A stretch of 64,000 bases of DNA. It comes from Acorus gramineus (Eukaryota; Streptophyta; Magnoliopsida; Acorales; Acoraceae). The stretch lies in the NCBI GenBank assembly GCA_030737835.1, contig CM060853.1, forward strand, positions 13,058,034 to 13,122,033. Direction: 5' to 3'. Positions 43,893 through 55,409 of this stretch are shown here, one piece after another. Position numbers and translations under genes: made by a program. Position 1 is the first letter of the stretch. Every line of letters begins with the position of its first letter. A model generated the notes under the pieces. The model was not told the DNA's origin, did no database searches, and saw only the letters and a program-made list of their open reading frames with translations.

Positions 43893-45074
43893 CTATCCAT
43901 CTTCACAAGCAATCTTCATGTTTGAATCGAGAGGAGTGGAACACCGTTTGCTTTGGTTCAACCCAAACCTCTCAACAATCTTCTTCGCATAGCCTTTTTG
44001 AGAAAGGAAGAGCCCAATGTTCACCTTCTCCACTTCCAAGCCAAGAAAATGGCTTAGCTCACCAAGATCCTTCATCTCGAATCGAATGGAAAGCTCAGAC
44101 CAAAGCTTTGCAACCTCGCTTTCATCATTGCCCATGACGATCGTGTCATCTATATATAAGAGAACAATCATGTAGAGACTCCCTTGCTTCTTCAGAAAGA
44201 GACTATAATTGGAGTTAGAAGCACAATATCCACAAAATTGTAAATATTTGATAATTTTACCATACCATGCCCTCAGTGCTTGCTTTAGCCCATAAAGAGC
44301 CTTCCTGAGTTTGCAAACAAACTCCGAATGAATGCTAGAGACATATCCCGGGGGCTGGTCTGTATAAATCTCCATGTCAATTTCACCATACAAGAAGGCA
44401 TTTTTGACGTCGAGTTGTGAAAGTCTCCACCCAAGAGAAGCCGCCAAAGAAATCATCACCGTAATGGAAGTCATCTTGGCCACTGGACTAAAGGTTTCTT
44501 CACAGTCCTCTCCATATTTTTTAGAGAAACCCCTAGCCACAAGTCGAGCTTTGAAATGCTCAACACTTCCATCCGCTTTTCGCTTCGTCTTGTACACCCA
44601 TTTGCAAGTGACTAGCTTCACATCCTTAGGTTTTGGAACAATAACCCAAGTCTCATTCTTGATGAGCGCACGCATCTCCTTATTCATAGCATCCTCCAAC
44701 TCCACTGGACTAAAGGTTTCTTCACACTCCTCTCCATATTTTTGAGAGAAACCCCTAGCCACAAGTCGAGCTTTGAAACGCTCAACACTTCCATCCGCTT
44801 TTCGCTTCGTCTTGTACACCCATTTGCAAGTGACTGGCTTCACATCCTTAGGTTTTGGAACAATAACCCAAGTCTCATTCTTGATGAGCGCACGCATCTC
44901 CTTATTCATAGCATCCTCCAACTCCTTCACATAGGAAGGTTCAAGTTCATCAATAGGAGGACCGACAAGTAAATAAGGAATGATGCTCACCAAATTTCCA
45001 TCGCAATACCGCATGGGTTTCACAATTTTCCTCTCAGATCGCTGAAGAGTAGGCTCACTTGGAGCCTCCACCAC
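43893..45074 (-). pseudogene. Copia reverse transcriptase with internal in-frame duplication
   Basis: A 393-codon open frame. It has the copia RT entry (ALIKNETWVIVPKPKDV and CKWVYKTKRKADGSVE, each present twice), QLDVKNAFLYGEIDMEIY, GLKQALRAWY and the catalytic LLYIDDTIVMG at about 44140. The N-terminal segment is duplicated head to tail with a period of 222 bp (44481 and 44703 on the plus strand), exactly 74 codons, so the frame stays open. Copia RT normally has one copy. Upstream the frame is lost at 45075, so the integrase lies in another frame. Confidence 0.85.
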
Positions 45075-45254
45075 ATGCTCTTCTTGTTGTCCATCTGGAT
45101 CAAAATATGAAATCTAGCTCCCCCTCTCACTTTGGTCCCCCGTCGACGAAGAAGAAGAACCCTCCGATATAGTAGGAGCACTAGAAGAGACCGGCAAGCT
45201 AACGGTGGCGTCCGGCTTATTGTTGATGTCCGAGAGAGCACCAACACCTTCATG

Positions 45255-45741
45255 TAAGACTGTCAATCAGACGAATACGGATCGGATATGCCAATATCCT
45301 TATCCTAACTTTCAGATTCGGATACGGATATTAATTTTCGGATTCGGATCCCTTCAGATACCGATTGGATACATATATTTTTTGGATAATTGACATGTTT
45401 GAATGTTAACATTAATTTGGATAATCAAGTGATATTTTAGATACATCAAAATTAAAATTAAGATTTTAAGGCTTATTATCTCTTTCAGATATCATACATT
45501 GAAAATTTATTAGTATTATAATATATTATTATTGTGACTAATCGTACAAGATAACAATATGGGCAATGTATAATACAAATATATATATTTTTATTATATA
45601 TGTTGGATATAGATATTTTTCGGATCGGATAGACTGATATCCATATCCGCACTCCGGATCTTCGAATATCGGATATTTCTGATTTTTTAGATACGGATTT
45701 GGATCGGATTTGTATTTTTTTCCAGATAATTGACAGGCTTA
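45255..45741. mobile_element. hAT-like MITE inserted in the copia polyprotein (family member 2)
   Basis: A 487-bp element with ends TAAGACTGTCAAT and ATTGACAGGCTTA, flanked by CCTTCATG (45247-45254) and CCTTCAGG (45742-45749), an 8-bp duplication with one mismatch, as expected for hAT. The interior is GGATATCCG-rich, like 31361-31914. Copia coding text resumes directly on the far side. Confidence 0.85.
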
Positions 45742-45842
45742 CCTTCAGGACCAACAACACTCAGGCCATAAAATGAGGTGATCTCATCAAATACAACATT
45801 CCTTGAAACTTTGAATTTGTGAGTTTCAGGATCCATGCATTT

Positions 45843-46535
45843 TCACCCCTTCTTCCGTTCATCATAGCCAATGAAGATGCACTTCTTGGCCTTGGCATCC
45901 AACTTGGACCTCTTTGCATCGGGCACATGAACATAACAAATGGATGCGAACACCTTGAGATGCTTGACGTTGGGCTTCTCCCCGTACAAGAGCTCATATG
46001 GAAACTTCATGTTAATTGGGCTAAGAAACACCCGATTGATCACATGGGTTGCGCATTCCATACCCTCCGCCAATAAGGCCTTGGGTAAATTCATTGCATG
46101 CAACCAACTCTTGCATGTCTCCACCAAGTGATAAATCTTCTTCTCCACCACGTTATTTTGTTGTGGAGGGTATGCGCAAGAAAGCTTCCTCTGAATGCTG
46201 TTGCTCACGACAAAATGAGGGAAGTCGTTTGAAGTGAACTCTCCCCCATTGTCCGTGTGGAGCCTCCTAATCTTCTTGTTGAGCATGCCTTCCACGGTTA
46301 CCTTGAATTCCTTGAACTTTGAGAAAACATCTGATTTTTCTTTCACAAAATACACCCAAGTGAACCGTGAAAAGTCATCAACAAATAAAAGCATATAAAG
46401 AGAGCCTGAATAAGATGGTGTAGAACAAGATCCCATCAAGTCACTATGGATGAGCTCTAAAGGACTCTTGCACCAAGAAAGGGACCTATCGAATGGAAGA
46501 CAATATGCCTTTCCATATTGGCATCCCTCACACAC
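45843..46535 (-). pseudogene. Copia integrase
   Basis: Minus-strand frame with the HHCC end (CEGCQYGK), the first catalytic Asp in ELIHSDLMG, the second in RLHTDNGGEF and the Glu in NVVEKK, then PYELLYGEKPNVKHLKVF. All three catalytic residues are present. The frame is closed by TGA at 45843-45845, where relatives continue with K-C-x-D-P text that is visible just beyond. Integrase would insert the DNA copy; here it is inactive by stop and by the nearby MITE. Confidence 0.85.
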
Positions 46536-46590
46536 CTCTCCTCCACCAAATTAAGGTGCTCAAGGAAGGAAGCCCATCAACAAGGTTCTT

Positions 46591-47231
46591 TTACATCATG
46601 ATATTGAGCTTATCCATGCTAAGATGCCCTAGTCTAGCATGCCATATGGATGCACTATCATTGGTGCTCATTTTATCAACATACGAAGAAGAGACATATA
46701 AGTTAAAGAGATCATTTATCCTCTTTCCAGTGTGGACAACGTCTCCCTCTAACTTGAAAACGTTACCAAGAATCTTCACATCTTGTGGCCCGAACAAGAC
46801 ATAATGGCCCGCATCCACCGTATTGGAGACGGAGAGAAGGTTCTTCTTCACGCCTGGAACATGATACACACTCTAAATGTGATAGCGTCGTCGCCTCCTT
46901 TGCCGCCAAGGATGACGCTCCCGACCTTCTTCACCGGGTGTATAGTGTTCTCCGCCATGACAATCCGATCACTGACATCATAATGATCTTGGAGAGAAGA
47001 GAACTTGGAATCATCGTCAGTTAGATGATGGATGCAACCATAGTCGATGATCCAATCCTCTTTGAAGTTGATGGAGGCCAAAGCATCGACTGAAGTTGAT
47101 TTTGTTTTTTCAAAATAAGTTTTCAGATAATTGTGAAGAGACAGGAGACTCTCCAATAGTGCAACCAAAGTCACACTGGCCAAAGACTCACAACTGAAAA
47201 TTGATAATTTAATATTCACTACAAGAGACAA
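46591..47231 (-). pseudogene. Copia protease remnant and GAG-pre-integrase region
   Basis: Frame 47231-46848 carries WIIDYGCIHHLTDD, in which the aspartic protease D(S/T)G has become DYG. Frame 46869-46591 carries MYHVPGVKKNLLSVS and IWHARLGHLSMDKL, the pre-integrase motif. A frameshift at about 46860 separates them. Upstream of the protease the sequence joins LTR text at about 47091, so gag and the primer-binding site are missing. Confidence 0.75.
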
Positions 47232-48492
47232 ACTTACATTTCAAAATTGGGCTACTAGAGACAAGCTTGCACAAATGTATGTTTTAGGTGGAGTTGAGAT
47301 TTCGTAGAGTGAGCTAGATTGAGTTGAGTTGATGGAAATGGTGGAGAGGGGTTCCTTTTAGGGCACGTCTAGTCCCACCAATCCTTTTTCTTACCCCACC
47401 AATCGGCAAAAAAAAAAAAAAAAATCGATGTTTTTTCTATTCCCACCGATCTGGCCAGTTCGACCAAACCTAGTCGTCACTTTTAGTTTCCGACAACCGA
47501 ACTTGGTCGTCATTTCATATTTTGGACGACCTAACTTGGTCGTCATTTCAGGTTTCGGACGACCGAATTTGGTCGAACAAAATTTGTAATAAAGTTTATA
47601 ATTTTTTTTCTTGGAAACACAATCTCATGACATATATCCTCCTTGGATCCTTCATGCCACTCCACGTCTGAGTTGTAATGTAGAGAGAATCAATAATTAT
47701 TCTTAAATGTAGAATATAAGAACAATTTTTTTTATATAAGTGACGGACAAATTTTCAAAAGCCAAATATAAAATGTGTTTGAATCAACTGGTATGTTTTT
47801 TTTTATTTTCAAACAAAGAATCTGCTGAACTACGAATTCAAATGAAGCTTAAAAATGATATATATTTGTCTAATAGGATATTTTTCTATAAAAATTTGAA
47901 TTAATTGAAAGTATACCTACTTACATTTTTTTCAGTCCCTTAGCTGTTGTTTGGATAAAAGAATAAATCTAGAATATGATGGATAAACCCAAAAATTTAT
48001 TTGTTTACAAAGAATAGGTAAATATAGTTCTGGATCCTGCTCGACCTATTTCGATCGCCCAAAATCTAAAATGACGATCAAGTTCGGTCATCCAAAATCT
48101 GAAATGACGACCAAATCCGATCGCCCAAAACCTGAATTGACAACCAAGTTTGGTCGACTTGAATTAGTGGGAACAGCCAAATACCGGTTTTTTTTTTTTT
48201 TCGATTGGTGGGGTAAGTGAACGTTTGGTGGGGATAGACGCACCCTTCTTTTTATAGACAAAGTTGGTATGGGGAATGGGTTATGTGAAGTTGGTGTACA
48301 TAATGACTTGTGTGATGTACCAATGCATGGGTAAGTGTAGATATTGGAAAAAAGGTAATCTATGTGATTTACCAATGCATAGGTAATTTAAGGCTTATGG
48401 GAAGCGATGGTCTATGTATAGGTAAATGGGGGTTCTTGAAAAAATGATGGTCAATTTGGTTTTCCAAGTCATGGAAGATGGTGGGTGACATA
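47091..48492 (-). mobile_element. Second copia LTR copy, truncated and interrupted
   Basis: From GAAGTTGATTTTG at about 47091 it matches the 3' LTR from about 42470. It is split by the MITE at 47361-48245 and stops at 48492 where the Tekay LTR starts; the matching text in the other LTR goes on past GGGTGACATAGGAATTC (about 43002). The rest should lie beyond the Tekay element, to the right of the window. Confidence 0.75.
47361..48245. mobile_element. Mutator-like MITE in the copia LTR
   Basis: An 885-bp element: left end GGGCACGTCTAGTCCCACC, right end in reverse complement GGGTGCGTCTATCCCCACC. Flanks are TTCCTTTTA (47352-47360) and TTCTTTTTA (48246-48254), a 9-bp duplication with one mismatch. 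The empty site is visible in the other LTR (GGGGTTCCTTTTATAGGC, about 42766). Arms contain tandem GGTCGTCATTTC/GACGACC units in opposite orientations. No ORF. Confidence 0.85.
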
Positions 48493-49170
48493 TGTCACGC
48501 CCCAGGGCGGCCGTCCCCGGGACGCGGTAAGTGTATACATGATATCAGCAGTCTATACAGAAGATCAATAAAATACTCTAAACAACAACTAAAATGACAA
48601 CACAGACGAAAGCAAGGCTGACATGATATATACACAGATAGCGGAAGCTAAAAGACTGAGTCTGTAATTCAAAAATATGCACTACAAGAAAAGGGGTTTA
48701 CAGTAACGGTTTTAAATAGTTGCTGTAAGCGTATAACCGTTACTAAAACTATGGTAACGGTTTAATATCGGTTAACATAGATGGGGTGATATTATATATA
48801 CGGTAACGGTTTGCACTATTTTTTGTCACGGTTTTTGGAATCAAATCTTGACGGTCATTTAACCGTTACTGTAAAATAAATGGTAACAGTTTATTAAACG
48901 TTACTATACTATATCCAAATTTGTGAAAACATATAGTAACGGATATAAAACCGTTACTATAGTAATTCAAAAGTGACATTAAAGAGTTCTAGTGACACTT
49001 GTAAACCGTTGCTAGAAATAACAAAATTGTTACTTTTCATATTTAATATATTTTAATTGCTGTATATTTTCATAAACAAGACATAAGTCTAGATATCATT
49101 AAAAGTAAACATTACAACAATATCCAAGATTACAAACGTTATAAAATATTTAAAATAAAATATACATCAT

Positions 49171-51553
49171 CTAATGCTGACGAGATAAATCTGTTATGCC
49201 CGGGATTGACTGTGAAAGCTGTGAAATATAATGTTGCACCTGTTGCTGTACTTTCTCTTGCATTTGTTGCTCCAACTGTTGGACTTTCTCCTGCATCTGT
49301 TGCTCCATCTGCTGTTGCATTTGTCTCATTTGTTCCTGTAATTGGCTCGATGTGCCACCAAAATCACGTGAATGGCCTAGTCCTCGTCCTCGTCCCCCTC
49401 CAAAGTACTGCGATGGTGTAACCCCACTGCCCATTCCACGAACCCTACCACAATGTTCGTTTCCGAGTACTGCACCAAGTACATCAGTGCCATGGTCAAC
49501 ATCTCCCTCTTCCATCTCTTCCATTCGGACAACATAATCATCAATAGCATTCTGTAAAAACAATTAGTTAGCACTATTATTTTTATAATTGAACTTATGC
49601 AAATGATAAATGTGACCCTGATCACAAATATAACTACAAACAAGATTAAAATGCAGTGCAAATGATTAGCTTAGAAAATGACATTTTACAGGTACATATC
49701 TTGAAATTTTGCCATAGTTTAATTAATCTATATTCTTGAATATTGTTAATTGATTATTGATATTTTTTCACCAAAGACACACCAATGCTATTAACATCTC
49801 AATATCTCCAACTGCCTATAAGTAGAACCAGTACTCGACTATTGGAACCACACATTAGTAAATTGATTGGCTATTGGTAAACAGATTGTATTATATAAAT
49901 AGATAAAGTAAATGAAGGATGGGAGAAAATATAGGCAACATTTTGATGATATAAAGAAGTGATAAGCTATAGCTTGTTGATTTAAAGAAGTGGGAACAAA
50001 TGACATAATATTAAAAGAAAAGAAAGCAGAATGAACTATGAGATACTTAAACAAGGGAAAGGAAACATGTATAGAGAATCCACAATCATCAATAGTTTAT
50101 AATAACACATCGTACAGACTTTTTTTTTCTTCCGAAATAAGCATGTAGTGATAAAGAATGGATATACAATTAAGGAATCATTTATTGCCGACATTTAGCT
50201 AGCTAATCCTTTCTTTTTTTTTAACCAACTTATCTTGTTCTTTGATAAAATGGATCTACAGTAGTAACTTATCAATTACTCCCGGCATTGCAATCCAATG
50301 ATATAATCATAGCCAAAACATATCACTGATAATATGCAAGATCAAATTTCACTAAAAATGCAAAGAAAGAAACTAAACTAAATCATGGCACATAAAAGAA
50401 GTTGAAATTTACTTAAATCATAGGCATTCTTTAAATAAATGATCACTTTCACAAATTAAAACATCCAAAAAACGCAGAATTAAATAACACTTACAAAAAC
50501 ATTGCGGCAATACTCGTTAATGGGTTCCCCGTTCTTGCGTGTTCGAATCAATTTCCATAACTCATGTCTTTGAGGAGCCACTCCTTGGGGATGCCTTTTT
50601 TGCTATAGACAATACATAAAAAATTATAAACTAATCATAATCAATTATTTCAATAAAATAAAACACGATTCTTCTCTAAGCAAAAGGTCTAACCAAATCC
50701 ATAGCTCTTCTGGCAACGCTCTTTCGCCCAGTGTTATGAGGTATTTTTTATTGAGACCGATTCATCGTATTTTTTTCAGATTTTTTCTGCATTTATACAT
50801 GCAAAGTATTGATTATTTCAAATCATTTCAAATTGAAACTAATAAAATAAGAATTTTTTAATCATACCTTAAACTCATCACTAAAAAAATAACAAACGAG
50901 AGACCTCCATTGGTCTGGATTGACATGTGGAGGGCAATTAAGTAGAGCATCAGATCGTTCCATACCACAGACATAATCCCTATACAAGCGATGCTTGTAA
51001 CCTTTCCATCGATCTCCTAACTTGCTAAGTGTCCAGTAAAATTTTTTGTCACCGTCAAGATCAAAACGAGCCTAAAAAAAAAGAGTATAGTATCCACTCC
51101 ATTCAATATATTTCAAAAATAAAATTCATTGAAATCAAGTATCAATTTTTATTGTACCTTCATATGCTCGATAACGGCATCCTTAGCCTCTTTGTCAACA
51201 TGCCTCCAATCATGCACGGTAAGAGGTAATAGGCCACTCCTAGCCACAACACCAATGTAGGAGCTTAGGATCGCAGCTTTATCACCCACCGGTTGTCCAT
51301 GCTCATTCCACTCTAACCACCGGTTGTCCATGCTCATTCCACTCTAAGGAGAGCTTTGTCGCCCTACCACTCCAATATTCTTTCATAACTGTGATCCCAC
51401 GTCCCCTCTTTTTTGTGCCAGAAGAGGATCCTGAACAATGTAAAGATTAATAAAATAAATTTTAATGTACATAATATAAAATTATAGCACAACTGAAAAT
51501 AATGTTCAATCACCTGCATCGTGAATAGGTGTTTCGAACTCTGGCATGTCCAT
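49171..51553 (-). pseudogene. TNPA / Transposase_24-like second gene of the CACTA element, broken
   Basis: Exons by homology to 23977-26737: 51431-51158, 51071-50869, about 50792-50700, about 50603-50495 and about 49553-49171; a short upstream exon with an ATG may lie at 51553-51514. The last exon encodes an acidic start (AIDDYVVRMEEMEEGD), a Gly/Arg segment and a short Gln-rich tail ending LSRQH. Lesions: an extra base early in the first exon (CTTCTTGGCAC), a 31-bp tandem duplication at 51286-51347 that shifts the frame after WNEHGQPV, and an in-frame TAA in the exon near 50750 where the other locus has TCA. In En/Spm the corresponding product binds subterminal repeats. Confidence 0.75.
49564..50494. 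other. Long intron of the CACTA TNPA-like gene
   Basis: AT-rich, no exon seen. Corresponds in position to the 1.28-kb fifth intron at 24900-26176 of the other CACTA-derived locus, but not in sequence as far as I can see. Confidence 0.45.
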
Positions 51554-51788
51554 GTCTGTAATTATAGATCGAAAGACATCTAAAAATTAAAAATAATAGT
51601 GTTGGAAAAAAAATTGTTATCAAGTGTATAAAATATAAAAAATTTCTTTGTCAATATAAAATATTGACTAGTAATACAAAAGCCATAAAAAAATGTAAAA
51701 AATGAAGAACATGCATTGCTTTTATAAAAATAAGTGATAAGTATGAAATGATGATATTGGTAAATTCATGAAACAAACTCACTATAAA

Positions 51789-54700
51789 TCATTCCATATC
51801 TATTGAGTCGTCATCTCTGTCCTCATCATCGTCTTTGCCCTTTATAAAGGCTCTATCTACTATCATGCCATCAATGTCACTTCTAACCCACCCAACATCA
51901 TCTTCTATGATGATATTATTGTCATTTCCTTGAAAATTTGATTGTTCGTTCTGGAAATAAACTTCTTCCTCAGAAAAGGATACTTCATCGAGCATGCTAT
52001 ATAAATCCCTGGGAGTGTTCTTGATAACAATTAGCCAGTCCATGTTACTGACATCTTCCACATAAAACACTTGTCCTACTTGAGATGCAAAAACAAATGG
52101 TTCATCAGTTTTTAGGAATTTTTTCGAATTCACAAGTGTGAATCCATATTCATCGTGCTTGATTCCCCTTTCTCGGCCTCTTGAAGACACATCATACCAA
52201 AGACATTTAAATAATAATGGTTTTAGTGCACCATAATAATCCATCTCGATAATATCTTCCAAGACACCAAAGTAATCAATATCATCAATAATTGGATTTT
52301 TGTCCCTAGCAGTTGAATAACTTTGTGTAGAGGCTGTTACTACAACACCGCTATTTTGCGTTTTTGCATCCAACTCGCGCTTCTTTGTACAAAATCTGAA
52401 GCCATTGATGATATATCCGCTAAATCTCTTGGCATATCTACTAGGACCCCTTGCTAATGATATGATATCTTGTGATCTTTCTCCTCGTGTGTCTTCAACC
52501 TACCCAATAAGAAAAATACATATTTTTCAAGATGAAAAATAAACTATATATTGATATATCTTTATATAGTACTTACAAAACTTTTGAACCAAGTCGGAAA
52601 TTGATTGTTTCTATCTCGTTGAATCTGCATAGGAGTAGGACGCGAATTTCCTCTCATCCGATATGTCCTTTCCCAAATACTACATGTTTAATACATTAAT
52701 AACAACTAAGAAACACACAACCAATTGTAGTTAATTAATTTAATAAATAATGCTATCTTACTCAAGGAATGGCTTCACTTCATCACAGTTCAAAAGAACA
52801 TAAAGATGAGCCTTCGCAATGTCTTCATTTTCAAGCATTATATCCTCTACTGCACCTAATCCACGACCTATTTGTTGAAAAAGAGTGGATGATACTTGTA
52901 AAACTGCTTCTGCATGACCATCATTCCTTGATGGTCGATTGAAGGGCGAGTCAACATCTTGCAAATACCTTGAGCAAAAATTCATACACTCCTCTGCAAG
53001 ATACCCCTCTGCCATAGATCCCTCTGGGCGACTTTTATTGCGTACGTATGACTTAAGTTTAAACATGAACCTATAAAATAAATAAAAAAATCGTAAGAAA
53101 AATATACATACTCCCTAAACTTGACAATGCTTAATTTTCATTCACTATACTCACCTCTCAAAAGGATACATCCATCGATATTGAACTGGACCAGCTAGAC
53201 GTGCCTCTCTCGCCAAATGAATGGTCAAATGAACCATGACATCAAAGAATGTTGGTGGAAATATCATTTCAAGACGGCAAAGTATTTCTACAATTCTATG
53301 CTCCAACCTTCCAAAGTCCGCCGCTTGATAATCTTTTGAACACAATTCGCGAAAGAAATTGCATAATTTAATGATTACTGAGCACACATTCTTAGGCAAT
53401 GCATCTCTCAGAGCCGCTGGGAGAAGCTGTTGTATCAGAATGTGATGATCATGGCTCTTGAGCTGTGAAATTTTACATTCCTTTACATTGATGCATCGGG
53501 ATATATTAGATGAATAACCATCGGGGACTTTAATATTCCCTAACATCTCTAGCATGACACGCTTCTCGCCTGTGCTCATAGAAAAACATGCAGCCGGTAA
53601 CATCACCTTCCCACTAGGTAATTTTTTAGGATGTAGTTCCTTTCTTATCTTCAAATCTTTTAAATCTCTTCGAGCTTTGTAATGATCTTTTGTTTTTCCA
53701 GCAATATTTAACAATGTTCCGAGCAAGCTTTCACAAACATTTTTCTCTATGTGCATCACATCAAGATTATGACGTATCAAGAGAGTTCCCCAATATGGCA
53801 ATTGAAAGAAAATACTCTTCTTCTTCCAACCTGACATATTCCCTTTTGCTCTTTTGTGTAAAGAATTGCCCTTTCCAAGTACAACATGAACATCATCCAA
53901 CTGCTGCAACACCTCAGATCCAGTTAGAACATTAGGAGTCTCACCCAATTCCTTCTCCCCATTAAAAGATTTTTTATTTTGTCGAAATCTATGATCAGCA
54001 CCCAGCCAACGACGATGCCCCATGAAACATTGCTTTTTTGAATTTGACAACCACAAAGAACATGTATTCATTTGACAACAAGGGCAAGCCAATCTCCCTT
54101 TCGTACTCCAACCTGATAGATTAGCATATGCTGGAAAATCATTTATTGTCCACAACAAAGCTGCATGCATTCGAAAAGTTTCATGTCTTGAAGCATCATA
54201 TGTTTCAATGCCAACTTCCCACAACTCCTTCAGTTCTTCAATCAATGGTTGAAGATACACATCAATATCATTCCCAGGAGCTTTTGGACCGGATATCAAC
54301 AAAGGCATATTGAAATAAGGACGTTTCATGCACATCCATGGTGGAAGATTATAAGCGACAACAATAACAGGCCATGTGCTATGTACAGAATTTCGAAATG
54401 GATTAAAACCATCTGTTGCTAAGGCAAGTCTCACATTCCGATGGTTTGAGGAGAATAAGGGGTGTCGATTATCAAAATCTTTCCATGCCTCAGAATCAGC
54501 GGGGTGACGATATACGCCATCCTTTGTGCGACTATCACTATGCCACGTCATGAATGAAGCTGTTTTGGATGACATGAATAACCTCTGAAGTCTCGGGATC
54601 AATGGAAAGTGGCGTAAAATCTTGGCCGGAATATTTTTTTTCTTTTTGGCAATTGAGGAAGAATCCCTATCCCTTGCTTGGCTTACAGTCCACCTTGAAA

Positions 54701-55409
54701 CACCACATATTGAACATGAAGAAGCATCACTCTTGTCCTTCCAATACAACATGCAGTCATTCGGACATGCATCAATTTTGACATAATCAAAGCCTAGATC
54801 TTTGATGATCTTTTTGGCATGATAGAATGAGTTTGGTAACTTTTCACCTTCTGGGAGAGCCTCCTTCAACAACTCAAGCAATGAAGTAAACGACTTGTCA
54901 CTCCACCCATTTAGGCACTTCATTTGAAATAATCGAACAATAAAAGAAAGTTTTGTAAATCTCTTACATCCTGGGTACAAGTCTTGCTCTGCATCATCTA
55001 AATACTTGTAATACTTTTTAGCATCACCTGATGGACCAGAATTACTTCCACTTTCATTATCACCAGATACATCATTTAATTCTGACACTCTGAATGTATC
55101 ATTCAACATTCCATGCATATCATCATTTTCAACGTCTTCGTCACTCCTTTCGAGACTTATGCCTTCAGTTTGACGACTAGATGTTTCACCATGGTAGATC
55201 CAATGGGTGTAGCCCACTGAAAATCCTTGGTGTAATAAATGATCTACAACTATCCGCCTATCATACCACAACCTATGAGAGCATTTCGTACAAGGACAAT
55301 TAATCTTTCCATGAGTACCAACTTTTTCAAAAGCAAAATCTAAAAATTTATTCATTCCCATGAAATACTCATCGCTCCATCTTGGACGTTGCATCCAACT
55401 TTTATCCAT
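51789..55409 (-). CDS. CACTA tnp2-type transposase (TNPD-like), open over four exons
   Basis: Exons 55409-53155, 53070-52762, 52679-52577 and 52499-51789, all GT-AG, total 3378 bases, in frame throughout: 1125 residues. Domain order: transposase-associated (MDKSWMQRPRWSDEYF, CPCTKCSHR, residues 1-75), tnp2 core (about 200-480: DACPNDCMLYWKD, SICGVSRW, FNPFRNSVHSTWPV, PPWMCMKRPYFNM), DUF4218 (about 590-800: RHNLDVMHIEKNVCES, YRWMYPFER across the first junction) and DUF4216 near the C-terminus (VEDTRGERSQDI, then LFKCLWYDV), ending in an Asp/Glu-rich tail. The protein would cut and paste CACTA ends in the nucleus. I did not confirm its catalytic triad by eye. It sits in one strand with the TNPA-like gene downstream, as in En/Spm. 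Confidence 0.85.

Noticed and set aside
45755..46983. Plus-strand frames across the copia integrase
   Set aside because: Shadows of the minus-strand polyprotein.
53690..54313. Plus-strand frames across the CACTA transposase
   Set aside because: Shadows of the minus-strand tnp2-type exon.
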